54,038 nt of DNA, from positions 1 through 54,038 of the forward strand of contig OMZO01000026.1 of the NCBI GenBank assembly GCA_900315525.1. The letters are read 5' to 3'. The notes beneath the pieces were generated by a model. It had not been told where the DNA came from. It searched no databases and saw only the letters and a list, made by a program, of their open reading frames with translations. Numbering within the stretch: the stretch's first letter is position 1; every line of letters starts with the position of its first letter. The DNA comes from an uncultured Prevotella sp. (lineage in GTDB: Bacteria; Bacteroidota; Bacteroidia; Bacteroidales; Bacteroidaceae). The position numbers and the translations under genes were made by a program. This document shows positions 25,516 through 34,158 of the stretch, one piece after another.

Positions 25516-26688
25516 ATGGAGTCGAATTTCGTAGATTACGTGAAGATCATGTGTCGCTCTGGCAAGGGCGGCAAAGGGTCTATGCACCTGCGCCACGTGA
25601 AGTACAATCCCAACGGAGGACCTGACGGTGGCGACGGAGGCAAGGGCGGCAGCATCATCCTGCGCGGCAACCATAACTATTGGACACTGCTCCATCTGAA
25701 GTACGAACGCCATATCTTTGCCGAGCACGGTGGAAATGGTGGGCGCGACAAGTGTCACGGCACCGATGGCAAGGATGTCTATATCGACGTGCCTTGCGGT
25801 ACGGTGGTCTATAATGCAGAGACTGGCAAGTATGTCTGTGATGTGACCTATGACGGGCAGGAAATCGTGCTGCTGAAAGGCGGAAGAGGTGGACTTGGCA
25901 ATTTCCAGTTCCGCACGGCCACCAATCAGGCGCCTCGCTATGCCCAGCCTGGTGAGCCGATGCAGGAGATGACCATCATCCTTGAACTGAAGCTCCTGGC
26001 TGATGTGGGCCTCGTGGGTTTCCCCAATGCTGGTAAATCGACTTTGGTATCGGCGCTGTCGAATGCGCGTCCGAAGATAGCTAACTATCCCTTTACCACG
26101 ATGGAACCCTCACTGGGCATCGTCGGCTATCGTGACGGCAAGTCGTTTGTGATGGCAGATATCCCTGGTATCATCGAGGGCGCCTCGGAGGGTAAAGGAC
26201 TCGGTCTGCGATTCCTTCGTCATATCGAGCGCAACTCCCTGTTGCTTTTCATGGTGCCTGGCGATACAGACGACATCAAACGGGAATACGAGATACTGCT
26301 CAACGAACTGGCACAGTTTAATCCCGATATGCTCGACAAACACCGCGTGCTCGCTGTCACGAAGTGTGACTTGCTCGATGAGGAGCTCATTGAGATGCTC
26401 AAGGAAACGCTTCCCAGCGACCTGCCTGTCATCTTTATCTCGGCAGTAACCGGTTTCGGCCTCGAAGAACTGAAGGATGTGCTCTGGCGCGAACTGAATG
26501 CTGAGAGCAACAAGCTCGCCGTGATAACAGCTGAGGACACGCTGGTGCATCGTGACAAAGATATGAGCCGATTCGCCCAGGAACTTGCCGACGAGGGCGA
26601 GGATGAGGAGATAGAATACCTTGATGACGACGAAATCGAGGATCTGGAAGATTACGAGATAGAAGACCTGGAGCCGGAAGATGACTGA
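25516..26688 (+). CDS. obgE: GTPase ObgE/CgtA
   Basis: The 390-residue ribosome-assembly GTPase has the glycine-rich Obg fold at about 1-158 (repeated GGxGG patterns, [16 protein letters not shown]). A G domain follows with GFPNAGKST (G1), [16 protein letters not shown] (G3) and TKCDLLDE (G4). In place of the OCT domain found in other phyla, the C terminus is a run of about 30 residues dominated by D and E, which is normal for Bacteroidota. The start ATG 25516 gives the standard N terminus; the longer frame would overlap the adk end. Its last 8 bp overlap pgeF. Confidence 0.95.
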   Translation: MESNFVDYVKIMCRSGKGGKGSMHLRHVKYNPNGGPDGGDGGKGGSIILRGNHNYWTLLHLKYERHIFAEHGGNGGRDKCHGTDGKDVYIDVPCGTVVYNAETGKYVCDVTYDGQEIVLLKGGRGGLGNFQFRTATNQAPRYAQPGEPMQEMTIILELKLLADVGLVGFPNAGKSTLVSALSNARPKIANYPFTTMEPSLGIVGYRDGKSFVMADIPGIIEGASEGKGLGLRFLRHIERNSLLLFMVPGDTDDIKREYEILLNELAQFNPDMLDKHRVLAVTKCDLLDEELIEMLKETLPSDLPVIFISAVTGFGLEELKDVLWRELNAESNKLAVITAEDTLVHRDKDMSRFAQELADEGEDEEIEYLDDDEIEDLEDYEIEDLEPEDD

Positions 26689-27484
26689 GCCTCAGTTGAC
26701 ATATTATCCTTTAGGTGAGGGTGTTACTGCTTTCAGTACGACCCGTCACGGTGGCTTTAGTCGTGGCAACTACGGTGCGTTCAACGTCAATCGCTATTGT
26801 GGTGATGACCCAGAGGCTATTCGCCAGAACCGTAGGTTGCTCAGCCTCAAACTTGGTGTTACAGACGACCGTATTGTGATGCCCCATCAGGTGCATGGTG
26901 TGCAGATTCGTAAGATCACCCTCGGATTTCTATATGCGTCTGCAGACGAACAAACGGCAAGACTGGAGGGAGTGGATGCGCTGATGACCAATGTGCACGG
27001 TGTATGCATCGGTATCTCTACTGCCGACTGCATACCTATTATAATATATGACCCCCAGCATGAGGCTGTCTGTGCGGTGCATGCCGGCTGGCGCGGCACC
27101 GTCCAGCGTATCGCCCGTGAGGCCACGCTGGCTATGATTACTGAATACGGTTCCAATCCATCTCAGTTGCAGGTGGTCATAGGTCCTGGAATCTCGATGG
27201 AGGCCTTTGAGGTGGGTGATGAGGTCTATGACGCGTTTGTTGCAGCGAATTTTCCGATGGAGGCTATCAGTCGTCGAATGCCTGCTATGGACGGTACACC
27301 CGTAGAGAAGTGGCACATCGACCTCTGGGCCTGTAACCGTCTCCAACTGCAGGCTGTTGGTGTGTTGCCAGAGCATATCCATGTCTCCGGCATCTGTACC
27401 TGGCAACAGAGTGACGATTATTTTTCAGCCCGTCGCCTCGGCATCCAGTCGGGTCGGATTCTGACGGCAGCCATCCTTCATTAA
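26681..27484 (+). CDS. pgeF: PgeF/YfiH family purine nucleoside phosphorylase-like protein
   Basis: The 267-residue protein belongs to the polyphenol oxidase/LACC1 family (peptidoglycan editing factor PgeF). The zinc-site segments are visible: [16 protein letters not shown] and HAGWRGT, followed by IGPGIS. Family members have been shown to act on purine nucleosides (phosphorolysis, adenosine deamination) and in E. coli to prevent mis-incorporation into peptidoglycan precursors. Which activity applies here is open. The 8-bp overlap with obgE indicates translational coupling; the M23 peptidase gene follows after 11 bp. Confidence 0.9.
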   Translation: MTEPQLTYYPLGEGVTAFSTTRHGGFSRGNYGAFNVNRYCGDDPEAIRQNRRLLSLKLGVTDDRIVMPHQVHGVQIRKITLGFLYASADEQTARLEGVDALMTNVHGVCIGISTADCIPIIIYDPQHEAVCAVHAGWRGTVQRIAREATLAMITEYGSNPSQLQVVIGPGISMEAFEVGDEVYDAFVAANFPMEAISRRMPAMDGTPVEKWHIDLWACNRLQLQAVGVLPEHIHVSGICTWQQSDDYFSARRLGIQSGRILTAAILH

Positions 27485-27495
27485 CCGTTGAAAAG

Positions 27496-27984
27496 ATGAC
27501 ATCATTCCGTCTGCTACCCCAACTCCTCTTTCTGGTGTTTGCCATTCTCTCCTGTGGCTCAACACGTTCTATGGACCTCAACCACAATGCTGGCTGCTAT
27601 CCGCTCCCTGGTGCCAAGGTGATTAGTCCCTATCATAATAACCGCGGAGGGCACCGTCATACGGGCGTCGACCTCAAGACACGTCCCCATGACCCTATCT
27701 ATGCCGTTTTCGATGGTGTCGTAACGATGTCGAAGAATTATTACGGCTATGGTAACTGTATCATTATCAAGCACGACAACGGGATGGAGACCCTCTACAG
27801 CCATAACTCCAAGAATCTGGTGAAAGAAGGTGATCGCGTGAAGTGTGGTCAGCAGATTGCGCTGACAGGACGTACGGGGCGCGCCACGACCGAACATCTG
27901 CATTTTGAGTTGCGAAAGAATGGTAAACCGCAGAATCCAAACGCCTTATTAGAGAAATTGCTCAAAAAAACACCGCAACCATAA
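27496..27984 (+). CDS. M23 family metallopeptidase, lipoprotein
   Basis: The 162-residue protein has a lipoprotein signal with lipobox LSC (cysteine about residue 20). A compact LytM/peptidase M23 domain follows, with zinc-site residues in HTGVDLKT and the catalytic HLHFEL. It would cut peptide cross-links of peptidoglycan from the membrane face of the periplasm. It lacks the coiled coil of EnvC-like activators, so it is likely an active endopeptidase. It is last in the hpt-adk-obgE-pgeF unit. Confidence 0.88.
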   Translation: MTSFRLLPQLLFLVFAILSCGSTRSMDLNHNAGCYPLPGAKVISPYHNNRGGHRHTGVDLKTRPHDPIYAVFDGVVTMSKNYYGYGNCIIIKHDNGMETLYSHNSKNLVKEGDRVKCGQQIALTGRTGRATTEHLHFELRKNGKPQNPNALLEKLLKKTPQP

Positions 27985-28026
27985 AAAAAATAGCGGAAAT
28001 TAAACACTTATATCGTTTTTTTTAAT

Positions 28027-28034
28027 TAATTTTG
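28027..28034 (+). promoter_or_regulatory. -7 element of the receptor/lipoprotein/nuclease locus
   Basis: TAATTTTG followed by CAC matches TAnnTTTG. The start codon is about 60 bp downstream, a longer leader than elsewhere in the window. No clear -33 TTG is present. Confidence 0.55.
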
Positions 28035-28094
28035 CACCCGTAAACGTATGTATCGGCTTCGTGCCGGGTATTTAATTAATTAAAACAACACATT

Positions 28095-31000
28095 ATGCAG
28101 AAGAGATTATTCTTTCTGGTGACACTATTGTTAGCGATGTCGTTAACAGTAATGGCGCAAATCACAACTTCAAGTATGGCAGGTAAGGTGACCCTTGACG
28201 ATGCTAACGGCGAGGAAGTCATCGGTGCCACTGTCGTTGCTGTACATGAGCCTTCAGGCACACGTTACACGACAGTTACCAACGCCTCTGGTCGTTTCAC
28301 GATCAATGGTATGCGTACTGGTGGTCCTTATGAGGTGACTGTATCTTATATCGGCTTCCAGTCAAAAGTTGTAAAGGGTATCATCCTTCAACTGGCTGAA
28401 ACTTACAACCTGGCCGTATGGCTTTCTGAGGACGCTACACAGCTGTCGGAGATCGTCATCAGTGGTAAGGCTTCTAAGTTTGCCGCAGAGAAGACTGGTG
28501 CCTCCACCAACATTACCAGTGCACAGATTACGAATATGCCTACCGTTTCACGTAGCATCACGGAATTCACCCGTCTGTCTCCCTACGGAGGTAACGGCAT
28601 GAGCTTCGCAGGTGCTGACGGTCGTACGGCAAACTTCACTGTTGACGGTGCAAACTTCAACAATAACTTCGGACTGAACGCTGGCCTTCCTGGTGGTGGT
28701 AATCCTATCTCTATCGATGCCATCGAGGAGTTGCAGGTGGTGGTTTCTCCCTACGATGTCCGTCAGACCAACTTCATCGGTGGTGGTGTGAACGCTATCA
28801 CCAAGTCGGGTACGAACACCTACAAGGGTACCGCTTATATCTATCACCAGAACGAGAATATGCAGGGCGATGCTGTCTATCGCGAGCAGATCACGGGCGC
28901 ACGTGAGAAGAATCAGGTGACAACCTACGGTTTCACCCTGGGTGGCCCGATTATCAAGGACAAGCTGTTCTTCTTTGTGAACGGTGAAATGGTGAAGAAG
29001 CCTACGGTGGCTAACCGTTGGCAGGGTTCCGACAGTGACAACCCCGCTGACCCAGAGAAATTCTACTCACGCACTACGAAGGCAGACCTTCAGGCTGTTT
29101 CTGACTATATGGCCAGTAAGTATGGCTACAACACAGGTAGCTACACCAGCTTCCCTGCCGACGAGAGCAACTACAAGATTCTGGCTCGTCTCGACTGGAA
29201 CATTACTGACAAGCACCATCTTGCTGTACGTTACAACTATACCAAGAACCGCTATTGGAGTTCTCCTAACGCTTCTTCTATGGATGGTGGTAACCGTATG
29301 TCGGACGCTCGTATGTCGAAGTCTTCTATGTCATTCGCCAACTCGATGTACGCTATGGACAATAAGGTTCATTCGTTCACATTCGACTTGAACAGCCGCT
29401 TCACGGAGAAACTCTCTAACCAGTTGCTGTTCACCTACTCAAAACTCGATGATGTCCGTGCTACTGACTCCAGCGAGTTCCCATTCATCGATATCACGAA
29501 GGGCGGCAACAACTACATGGCTCTGGGTTATGAGTTGTTTACCTACAACAACGCTGTTCACAATACGATCTGGAACATTAAGGACGATGTGACTTATTAT
29601 ATGGATACGCATAAGTTGACTGCTGGTGTCAGCTTTGAGCACCAGATGGCCGACAATATGTATATGCGTAACGGTACTGGTTACTATCGCTACAATGCTA
29701 CCGACGATATGTGGGTGAACGGCGTCCTGGATCCTGCTGCACTCTTCAACAGCACACCTGAGATCGTGGCACTGACCTACGGTTACGATGGTAAGACGGA
29801 TCCTGCTGCTCGTGTACAGTTCAATAAGCTCGGTTTCTATCTGCAGGATGACTGGAACATCCTCGACAACCTGAAGCTCACCTATGGTCTGCGTCTCGAC
29901 GGTCTGTTCTTCAACAATGAAGACCTGATGACCAATAAGGCTATCTATGACTTCGACTACAACGGTAATCACATTGATACTGGTAAGTGGCCATCTTCAA
30001 AGTTGACTGTCTCTCCACGTCTTGGTTTTACCTGGGATGTGTTCGGTGACAAGTCGCTGAAGGTACGTGGTGGTACCGGTCTCTTCTCTGGTCGTCTGCC
30101 TCTCGTGTTCTTCACGAACATGCCTACCAACTCAAACATGGTACAGTATAAGGGTATCTGGAACGCTACTGGTTCTAACAGTGCTATGAAGACTGATATG
30201 ACACAGTTTGGCAATGGCAACATCCTCACAGGTACTGCACTTCGTGACTATATCATTGCCAAGGGCCTCGGTCCCCAGACCATCAAGCCAGAGGACGGTC
30301 AGGCTGGTTCTGCTATCAATGCCGTGAGTCCCGACTTCAAGATGCCGCAGGTATGGAAGACCTCTGTAGCTGTCGACTATCAAATTCCTGTATCATTCCC
30401 ATTCACCGCTACTGTTGAGGCTATCTTCAACAAGACCATCAACGCTGTATGTATCTCTGACTGGAGCATTAAGGACGTAGGCGGTTTTGCACGTCTGAAC
30501 GGTGTTGACGACCGTGCACTCTATCAGGACTTCAAATATACTTATACGACTGCCGACGGTAAGGTGAAGCAGTTGCCAAATGCCTATGTGCTTGACAACA
30601 CAAGCAAGGGTTACGGATGGACATTCAATGCTACACTGACCGCACAGCCTGCTGAGTGGATTAGCTTGATGGCTGCCTATACGCACACCGTCAGCAAGGA
30701 GAAGACTGGTATGCCGGGTTCTGATGCTTCTTCAGCCTTTACCTATATTCCCTGCTATGAAGGTCCGAACAACGTAGGTCTGCACAACTCACAGTATGTG
30801 ACTCCCGACCGTATCGTTGCCAATGCTACGATCCACGATAAGAGTGGCAACCACTATAGCCTGATCTACGAGACCTGGCGCGGCGGTTACAACACTTCTT
30901 ATATTCTGGCTAACGACATGAACGGTGACGGTTACACCTACGACGTGGTCTATATCCCCACAGACCAGCAGGTTGCCAACCGTGAGTTCCGCTTCGTTTC

Positions 31001-31439
31001 TGAGGATGACAAGGCTCGTTTCATGGACTTCGTCCACAACAACGACTATCTGTCAAGCCATCAGGGTGAGTATGCTGAGGCTTACAGCCACTATTCTCCT
31101 TGGGTTCACCGCGTGGATATCAGCTACAAGCACGACTTTAAGCTGAATGTCGGTAACACCAAGCACATGCTCCAGCTCAGCTTCGATATGAAGAACGTGC
31201 TCAACTTCTTCAACAGCAAGTGGGGTGTGGCTAAGATTGCCAACCTTGACTACAGCACCTCTCCTAGCAGCAGTGTCCAGTACTCTAAGATCCTGAAGTA
31301 TGAGGGTGTCGATGCTGATGGTTATGCTACCTTCTCTACACCTAACACCGTCAATGGTAATGCAGAGAACTGGAAGCCTTATCACTCTCTCGGACAGTGC
31401 TGGTATGCATCTGTTGGTATCAAGTATTTCTTCAACTAA
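28095..31439 (+). CDS. Oar-like TonB-dependent outer-membrane receptor
   Basis: The 1114-residue protein has a signal peptide (about 1-22), a carboxypeptidase-regulatory-like domain (about 26-115), a plug (about 120-235) and a 22-strand-type barrel to the C terminus. The regulatory domain shows GEEVIGATVVAVHEPSG and GPYEVTVSYIGFQS; the plug shows SRSITEFTRLSPYGG and SIDAIEELQVVVSPYDVRQ. These features define the Oar-like class, whose members usually lack SusD partners. The ligand is unknown. Its gene is followed after only 15 bp by a lipoprotein gene with OB folds and then by a secreted nuclease, so uptake of nucleic acid or nucleotides is the most attractive inference. No N-terminal signalling (STN) domain is seen. 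Confidence 0.88.
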   Translation: MQKRLFFLVTLLLAMSLTVMAQITTSSMAGKVTLDDANGEEVIGATVVAVHEPSGTRYTTVTNASGRFTINGMRTGGPYEVTVSYIGFQSKVVKGIILQLAETYNLAVWLSEDATQLSEIVISGKASKFAAEKTGASTNITSAQITNMPTVSRSITEFTRLSPYGGNGMSFAGADGRTANFTVDGANFNNNFGLNAGLPGGGNPISIDAIEELQVVVSPYDVRQTNFIGGGVNAITKSGTNTYKGTAYIYHQNENMQGDAVYREQITGAREKNQVTTYGFTLGGPIIKDKLFFFVNGEMVKKPTVANRWQGSDSDNPADPEKFYSRTTKADLQAVSDYMASKYGYNTGSYTSFPADESNYKILARLDWNITDKHHLAVRYNYTKNRYWSSPNASSMDGGNRMSDARMSKSSMSFANSMYAMDNKVHSFTFDLNSRFTEKLSNQLLFTYSKLDDVRATDSSEFPFIDITKGGNNYMALGYELFTYNNAVHNTIWNIKDDVTYYMDTHKLTAGVSFEHQMADNMYMRNGTGYYRYNATDDMWVNGVLDPAALFNSTPEIVALTYGYDGKTDPAARVQFNKLGFYLQDDWNILDNLKLTYGLRLDGLFFNNEDLMTNKAIYDFDYNGNHIDTGKWPSSKLTVSPRLGFTWDVFGDKSLKVRGGTGLFSGRLPLVFFTNMPTNSNMVQYKGIWNATGSNSAMKTDMTQFGNGNILTGTALRDYIIAKGLGPQTIKPEDGQAGSAINAVSPDFKMPQVWKTSVAVDYQIPVSFPFTATVEAIFNKTINAVCISDWSIKDVGGFARLNGVDDRALYQDFKYTYTTADGKVKQLPNAYVLDNTSKGYGWTFNATLTAQPAEWISLMAAYTHTVSKEKTGMPGSDASSAFTYIPCYEGPNNVGLHNSQYVTPDRIVANATIHDKSGNHYSLIYETWRGGYNTSYILANDMNGDGYTYDVVYIPTDQQVANREFRFVSEDDKARFMDFVHNNDYLSSHQGEYAEAYSHYSPWVHRVDISYKHDFKLNVGNTKHMLQLSFDMKNVLNFFNSKWGVAKIANLDYSTSPSSSVQYSKILKYEGVDADGYATFSTPNTVNGNAENWKPYHSLGQCWYASVGIKYFFN

Positions 31440-31454
31440 TAAATGTCTGACAAT

Positions 31455-33005
31455 ATGAAATTAAGATATTTCCTTCCCTTGTTCGTAGCTATCGTAGCTA
31501 TGTTCACGGGCTGTGCAACAGATCAGGACAGAGCCTATCTCGGTGAGATCCGTCTCTCTCAATCCTATGTAGCACTTAATACGGCAGGCGGTTCTACTCA
31601 GGTGACCATTACTGCTTCTGACAGTTGGAACGTTGTTGCCGACGGTATTCCTTCATGGCTTACTGTATCGCCTATGAGCGGTAATGCCGGAGAGTCAACC
31701 TTGACCTTCTCTGCTCAGGCAGCTGAAGGCCGTACGGCTACGGTGAAGATCAACTGTGGCAACAAGACTCAGGAGGTGAACATCATCCAGGGTATTGCCA
31801 AGGTGTCGACTGCTACTTGTGCACAGGTGATTGCAGGTCCTGACTCCAAGACTTATCGTGTTACTGGTACTGTGACGGGTATCGCCAATACCGTTTATGG
31901 TAACTGGTACATGAACGATGGCACTGGCGAGCTTTATATCTATGGTACGCTTGACAAGAATGGTAGGGATGGACAGAACAATTCTATCGCTGCCTGGGGT
32001 ATCGAAGTGGGTGATGAGCTGACCGTCGAAGGTCCGAAGACTACCTACAATGGTACTGTAGAGCTGGTGAACGTGGCTGTGGTGAAGATCAATAAGTCGC
32101 TCATCAAGGTCGATTCTCTGACGGTCAACGGTGAGAAGACAGATCTTTCTAAGAATCCTCTGCCACTGGAGGGTGGTAACGTGAAGGCTCATATCACCTG
32201 CAAGGGCGACGGTATCAATGTAGAAATCCCTGCCGACGCTAAGGAGTGGCTCTCTATCGATGCTGTCTCTTCTAAGTCTGTTACCTTCAAGGCTGCTGCC
32301 AATAAGGGTGGCGATCGCAATACGACTGTTACCTTGAAGACCTATAGTGGCGGTAAAGAATACTCTTCTCAGTTCGCTATCTATCAGGCTGGCGCTATCA
32401 TCGACGCTTCTGTAGCAGAGTTCCTTGCTGCAGAGGTGGGTGACACGCAGTATCGCCTCAAGGGTGTTGTGACGGATCTCTATGGGAGCGACAAGCAGGG
32501 TAAGAGCTTCTACATCAAGGACTTCAGCGGTGAGACACTGGTCTATCGTGCAGAAGGTTTCCTCGATGCAGGTATTGAGGTTGGTGATGTCGTAGAGGTA
32601 CTCGGTAAGCGCGGTGCCTATAAGGATACACCACAGATGGTCAACGGTACTTGCACGCTGCTCTATGACGTGGAGGAGGTTACTATCGAGGAGTTCCTCA
32701 CGAAGCCCGACAATAAGAACGTATTCTATCTGGTTACTGGCACGATAAGCTCACTGAAGGATAGCAAAGGTAACGACAATGACTATGGTAACATGTATAT
32801 CACAGACGGTACCAACGAGCTCTATGTCTATGGCTGTTATCCTGGATGGGGTGCTACTGGTGATGCCCGCAAGTTCTTCGTTGCTGACAATGACCTCGAG
32901 GTGGGTGATCAGATTGCCATCATCGGCTACAAGGACACTTACAAGGAGCTCGTCGAGCTCTGCTCAGGTGTATGCTTCTCGTTCAAGAAGGCTAACGCTG
33001 AGTAA
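31455..33005 (+). CDS. Surface lipoprotein with BACON and three OB-fold domains
   Basis: The 516-residue protein carries a lipoprotein signal with lipobox FTGC. A BACON domain lies at about 30-110 and recognisable OB-fold-like domains (DUF5689/YhcR type) at about 112-210, 320-405 and 410-510. These are three repeats of the pattern Y-R-V-x-G-x-V-x(n)-Y-I-x-D-x-x-G-E-L-x-V-Y, each ending in E-V-G-D-x-x-x-V/I-x-G. A second BACON-like module lies at about 215-315. OB folds of this sort are found in secreted nucleases and nucleic-acid-binding proteins, and BACON modules are stalks or binding modules. It probably works beside the receptor as SusD works beside SusC. ATG 31443 is an alternative start four residues upstream; the one chosen gives a compact signal. 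Confidence 0.75.
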   Translation: MKLRYFLPLFVAIVAMFTGCATDQDRAYLGEIRLSQSYVALNTAGGSTQVTITASDSWNVVADGIPSWLTVSPMSGNAGESTLTFSAQAAEGRTATVKINCGNKTQEVNIIQGIAKVSTATCAQVIAGPDSKTYRVTGTVTGIANTVYGNWYMNDGTGELYIYGTLDKNGRDGQNNSIAAWGIEVGDELTVEGPKTTYNGTVELVNVAVVKINKSLIKVDSLTVNGEKTDLSKNPLPLEGGNVKAHITCKGDGINVEIPADAKEWLSIDAVSSKSVTFKAAANKGGDRNTTVTLKTYSGGKEYSSQFAIYQAGAIIDASVAEFLAAEVGDTQYRLKGVVTDLYGSDKQGKSFYIKDFSGETLVYRAEGFLDAGIEVGDVVEVLGKRGAYKDTPQMVNGTCTLLYDVEEVTIEEFLTKPDNKNVFYLVTGTISSLKDSKGNDNDYGNMYITDGTNELYVYGCYPGWGATGDARKFFVADNDLEVGDQIAIIGYKDTYKELVELCSGVCFSFKKANAE

Positions 33006-33024
33006 TTCTTTCCCGCATTATATT

Positions 33025-33060
33025 CACTCCCGGTGCCGTATTGGCATCGGGAGTGCTTTT
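33025..33060 (+). terminator. Terminator or attenuator between lipoprotein and nuclease genes
   Basis: CACTCCCGGTGCC (33025-33037) pairs with GGCATCGGGAGTG (33043-33055) over 13 bp with one G-U pair, then CTTTTA. No promoter is visible between it and the nuclease start, so the nuclease is probably expressed by partial read-through. Confidence 0.7.
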
Positions 33061-33080
33061 ACCTAAAACATGATTATTCG

Positions 33081-34127
33081 ATGAAAAGACTATCCTTATC
33101 CGTTATGTTCCTACTGTCGGTTCTGGTTTTATGGGCACAGGATCAGAGTGTTCTTTCCTATTATCAGGCAGCCGACGGAAAGAAGGGTGCTGAGTTGAAG
33201 ACTGCCTTTTTCCAGATTATCAGTCCGCACGAGGTGCAGACCTATACGCCTGGTGTATGGAATGCCATCAACAGTTATGATATCCGTTCCGACGGTAAGA
33301 TATGGGATATCTATTCAGGTATTTCCAACTTCACACCGAAGGACGATCAGGATAAAGGACTGGATATCGATGAGGAAGGCGTAGTCTATAATCGTGAGCA
33401 TGCGATGCCCAAGAGTTGGTTCAATGAGGGCTCTGATGCCACCGACTATCCTATGTACACTGATCTTCACCATCTGTTCCCTACCGATCGTTACGTCAAC
33501 ACCATGCGGTCTAACTATCCTTACGGCGAGATTGACCCCTCGACCAAGCCCACGAAGCAGTCTGCAGACGGTTTCTCGAAGTTTGGCATCTGCGATCCAG
33601 CTATTGGGTACACTGTGGTGAACGGAAAGGCTCGTGTCTTTGAACCAAATGATGAGTATAAGGGTGATCTGGCTCGTGTCTATTTCTATATGGCCACCTG
33701 TTACGAGGCTTACAAGACGGGAGGCGGCAAGAATCGCAGTCCCAAGGACTGGAAGAGTGATATGCTCACCAGCGACATCTACCCCTTCTTTACGGATTGG
33801 GCACTGAAGATGCTCCTGCGCTGGGCTGCAGAGGATCCTGTCAGCGAGAAGGAGATCAAGCGCAATGAAGCTATCTACGGCATCCAGAAGAATCGCAACC
33901 CCTTTGTCGATTATCCCGGTCTGGAGCAGTATATCTGGGGAAACAGCAAGGATGCAGCCTTCAGCTACGACCACTACCAGCAGCCCGCTACGGGCATCTC
34001 CAACATCCATCGTGAGATGCAGCCTGCCGCCGACCGTGTCTATGACCTCAAGGGGCGTCGCGTGAGTGACGACAAGCCTCGCAAGGGTATTTACATTCGC
34101 CATGGTAAAAAGGTAGTGATCAGGTAA
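33081..34127 (+). CDS. Secreted endonuclease I family nuclease with C-terminal sorting tail
   Basis: The 348-residue protein has a signal peptide (about 1-19) and an endonuclease I domain (PF04231). NREHAMPKSWF and DLHHLFPTDRYVNTMRSNYPYGE form the beta-beta-alpha metal site, with the catalytic histidine in the first motif or in the HH pair. Such enzymes degrade DNA, often also RNA, without sequence preference. The last 30 residues (VYDLKGRRVS...KGIYIRHGKKVVIR) form a short beta-rich tail of the kind Prevotella attaches to exported proteins, similar to type IX secretion tails. So it is probably moved to the surface or released. In-frame upstream codons from 33033 lie in the terminator and are excluded. 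Confidence 0.88.
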   Translation: MKRLSLSVMFLLSVLVLWAQDQSVLSYYQAADGKKGAELKTAFFQIISPHEVQTYTPGVWNAINSYDIRSDGKIWDIYSGISNFTPKDDQDKGLDIDEEGVVYNREHAMPKSWFNEGSDATDYPMYTDLHHLFPTDRYVNTMRSNYPYGEIDPSTKPTKQSADGFSKFGICDPAIGYTVVNGKARVFEPNDEYKGDLARVYFYMATCYEAYKTGGGKNRSPKDWKSDMLTSDIYPFFTDWALKMLLRWAAEDPVSEKEIKRNEAIYGIQKNRNPFVDYPGLEQYIWGNSKDAAFSYDHYQQPATGISNIHREMQPAADRVYDLKGRRVSDDKPRKGIYIRHGKKVVIR

Positions 34128-34158
34128 TTGCTCATTGAGATTTCCCAATCCGTTGCCG

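Noticed and set aside
28095-31439. Reading the receptor as a SusC protein
   Set aside because: There is no SusD-like partner, and the plug motifs fit the Oar-like class better.
33033-33080. Upstream start of the nuclease
   Set aside because: The extension lies in the terminator hairpin and is not signal-peptide-like; MKRLSLSVMFLLSVLVLWAQ from 33081 is.
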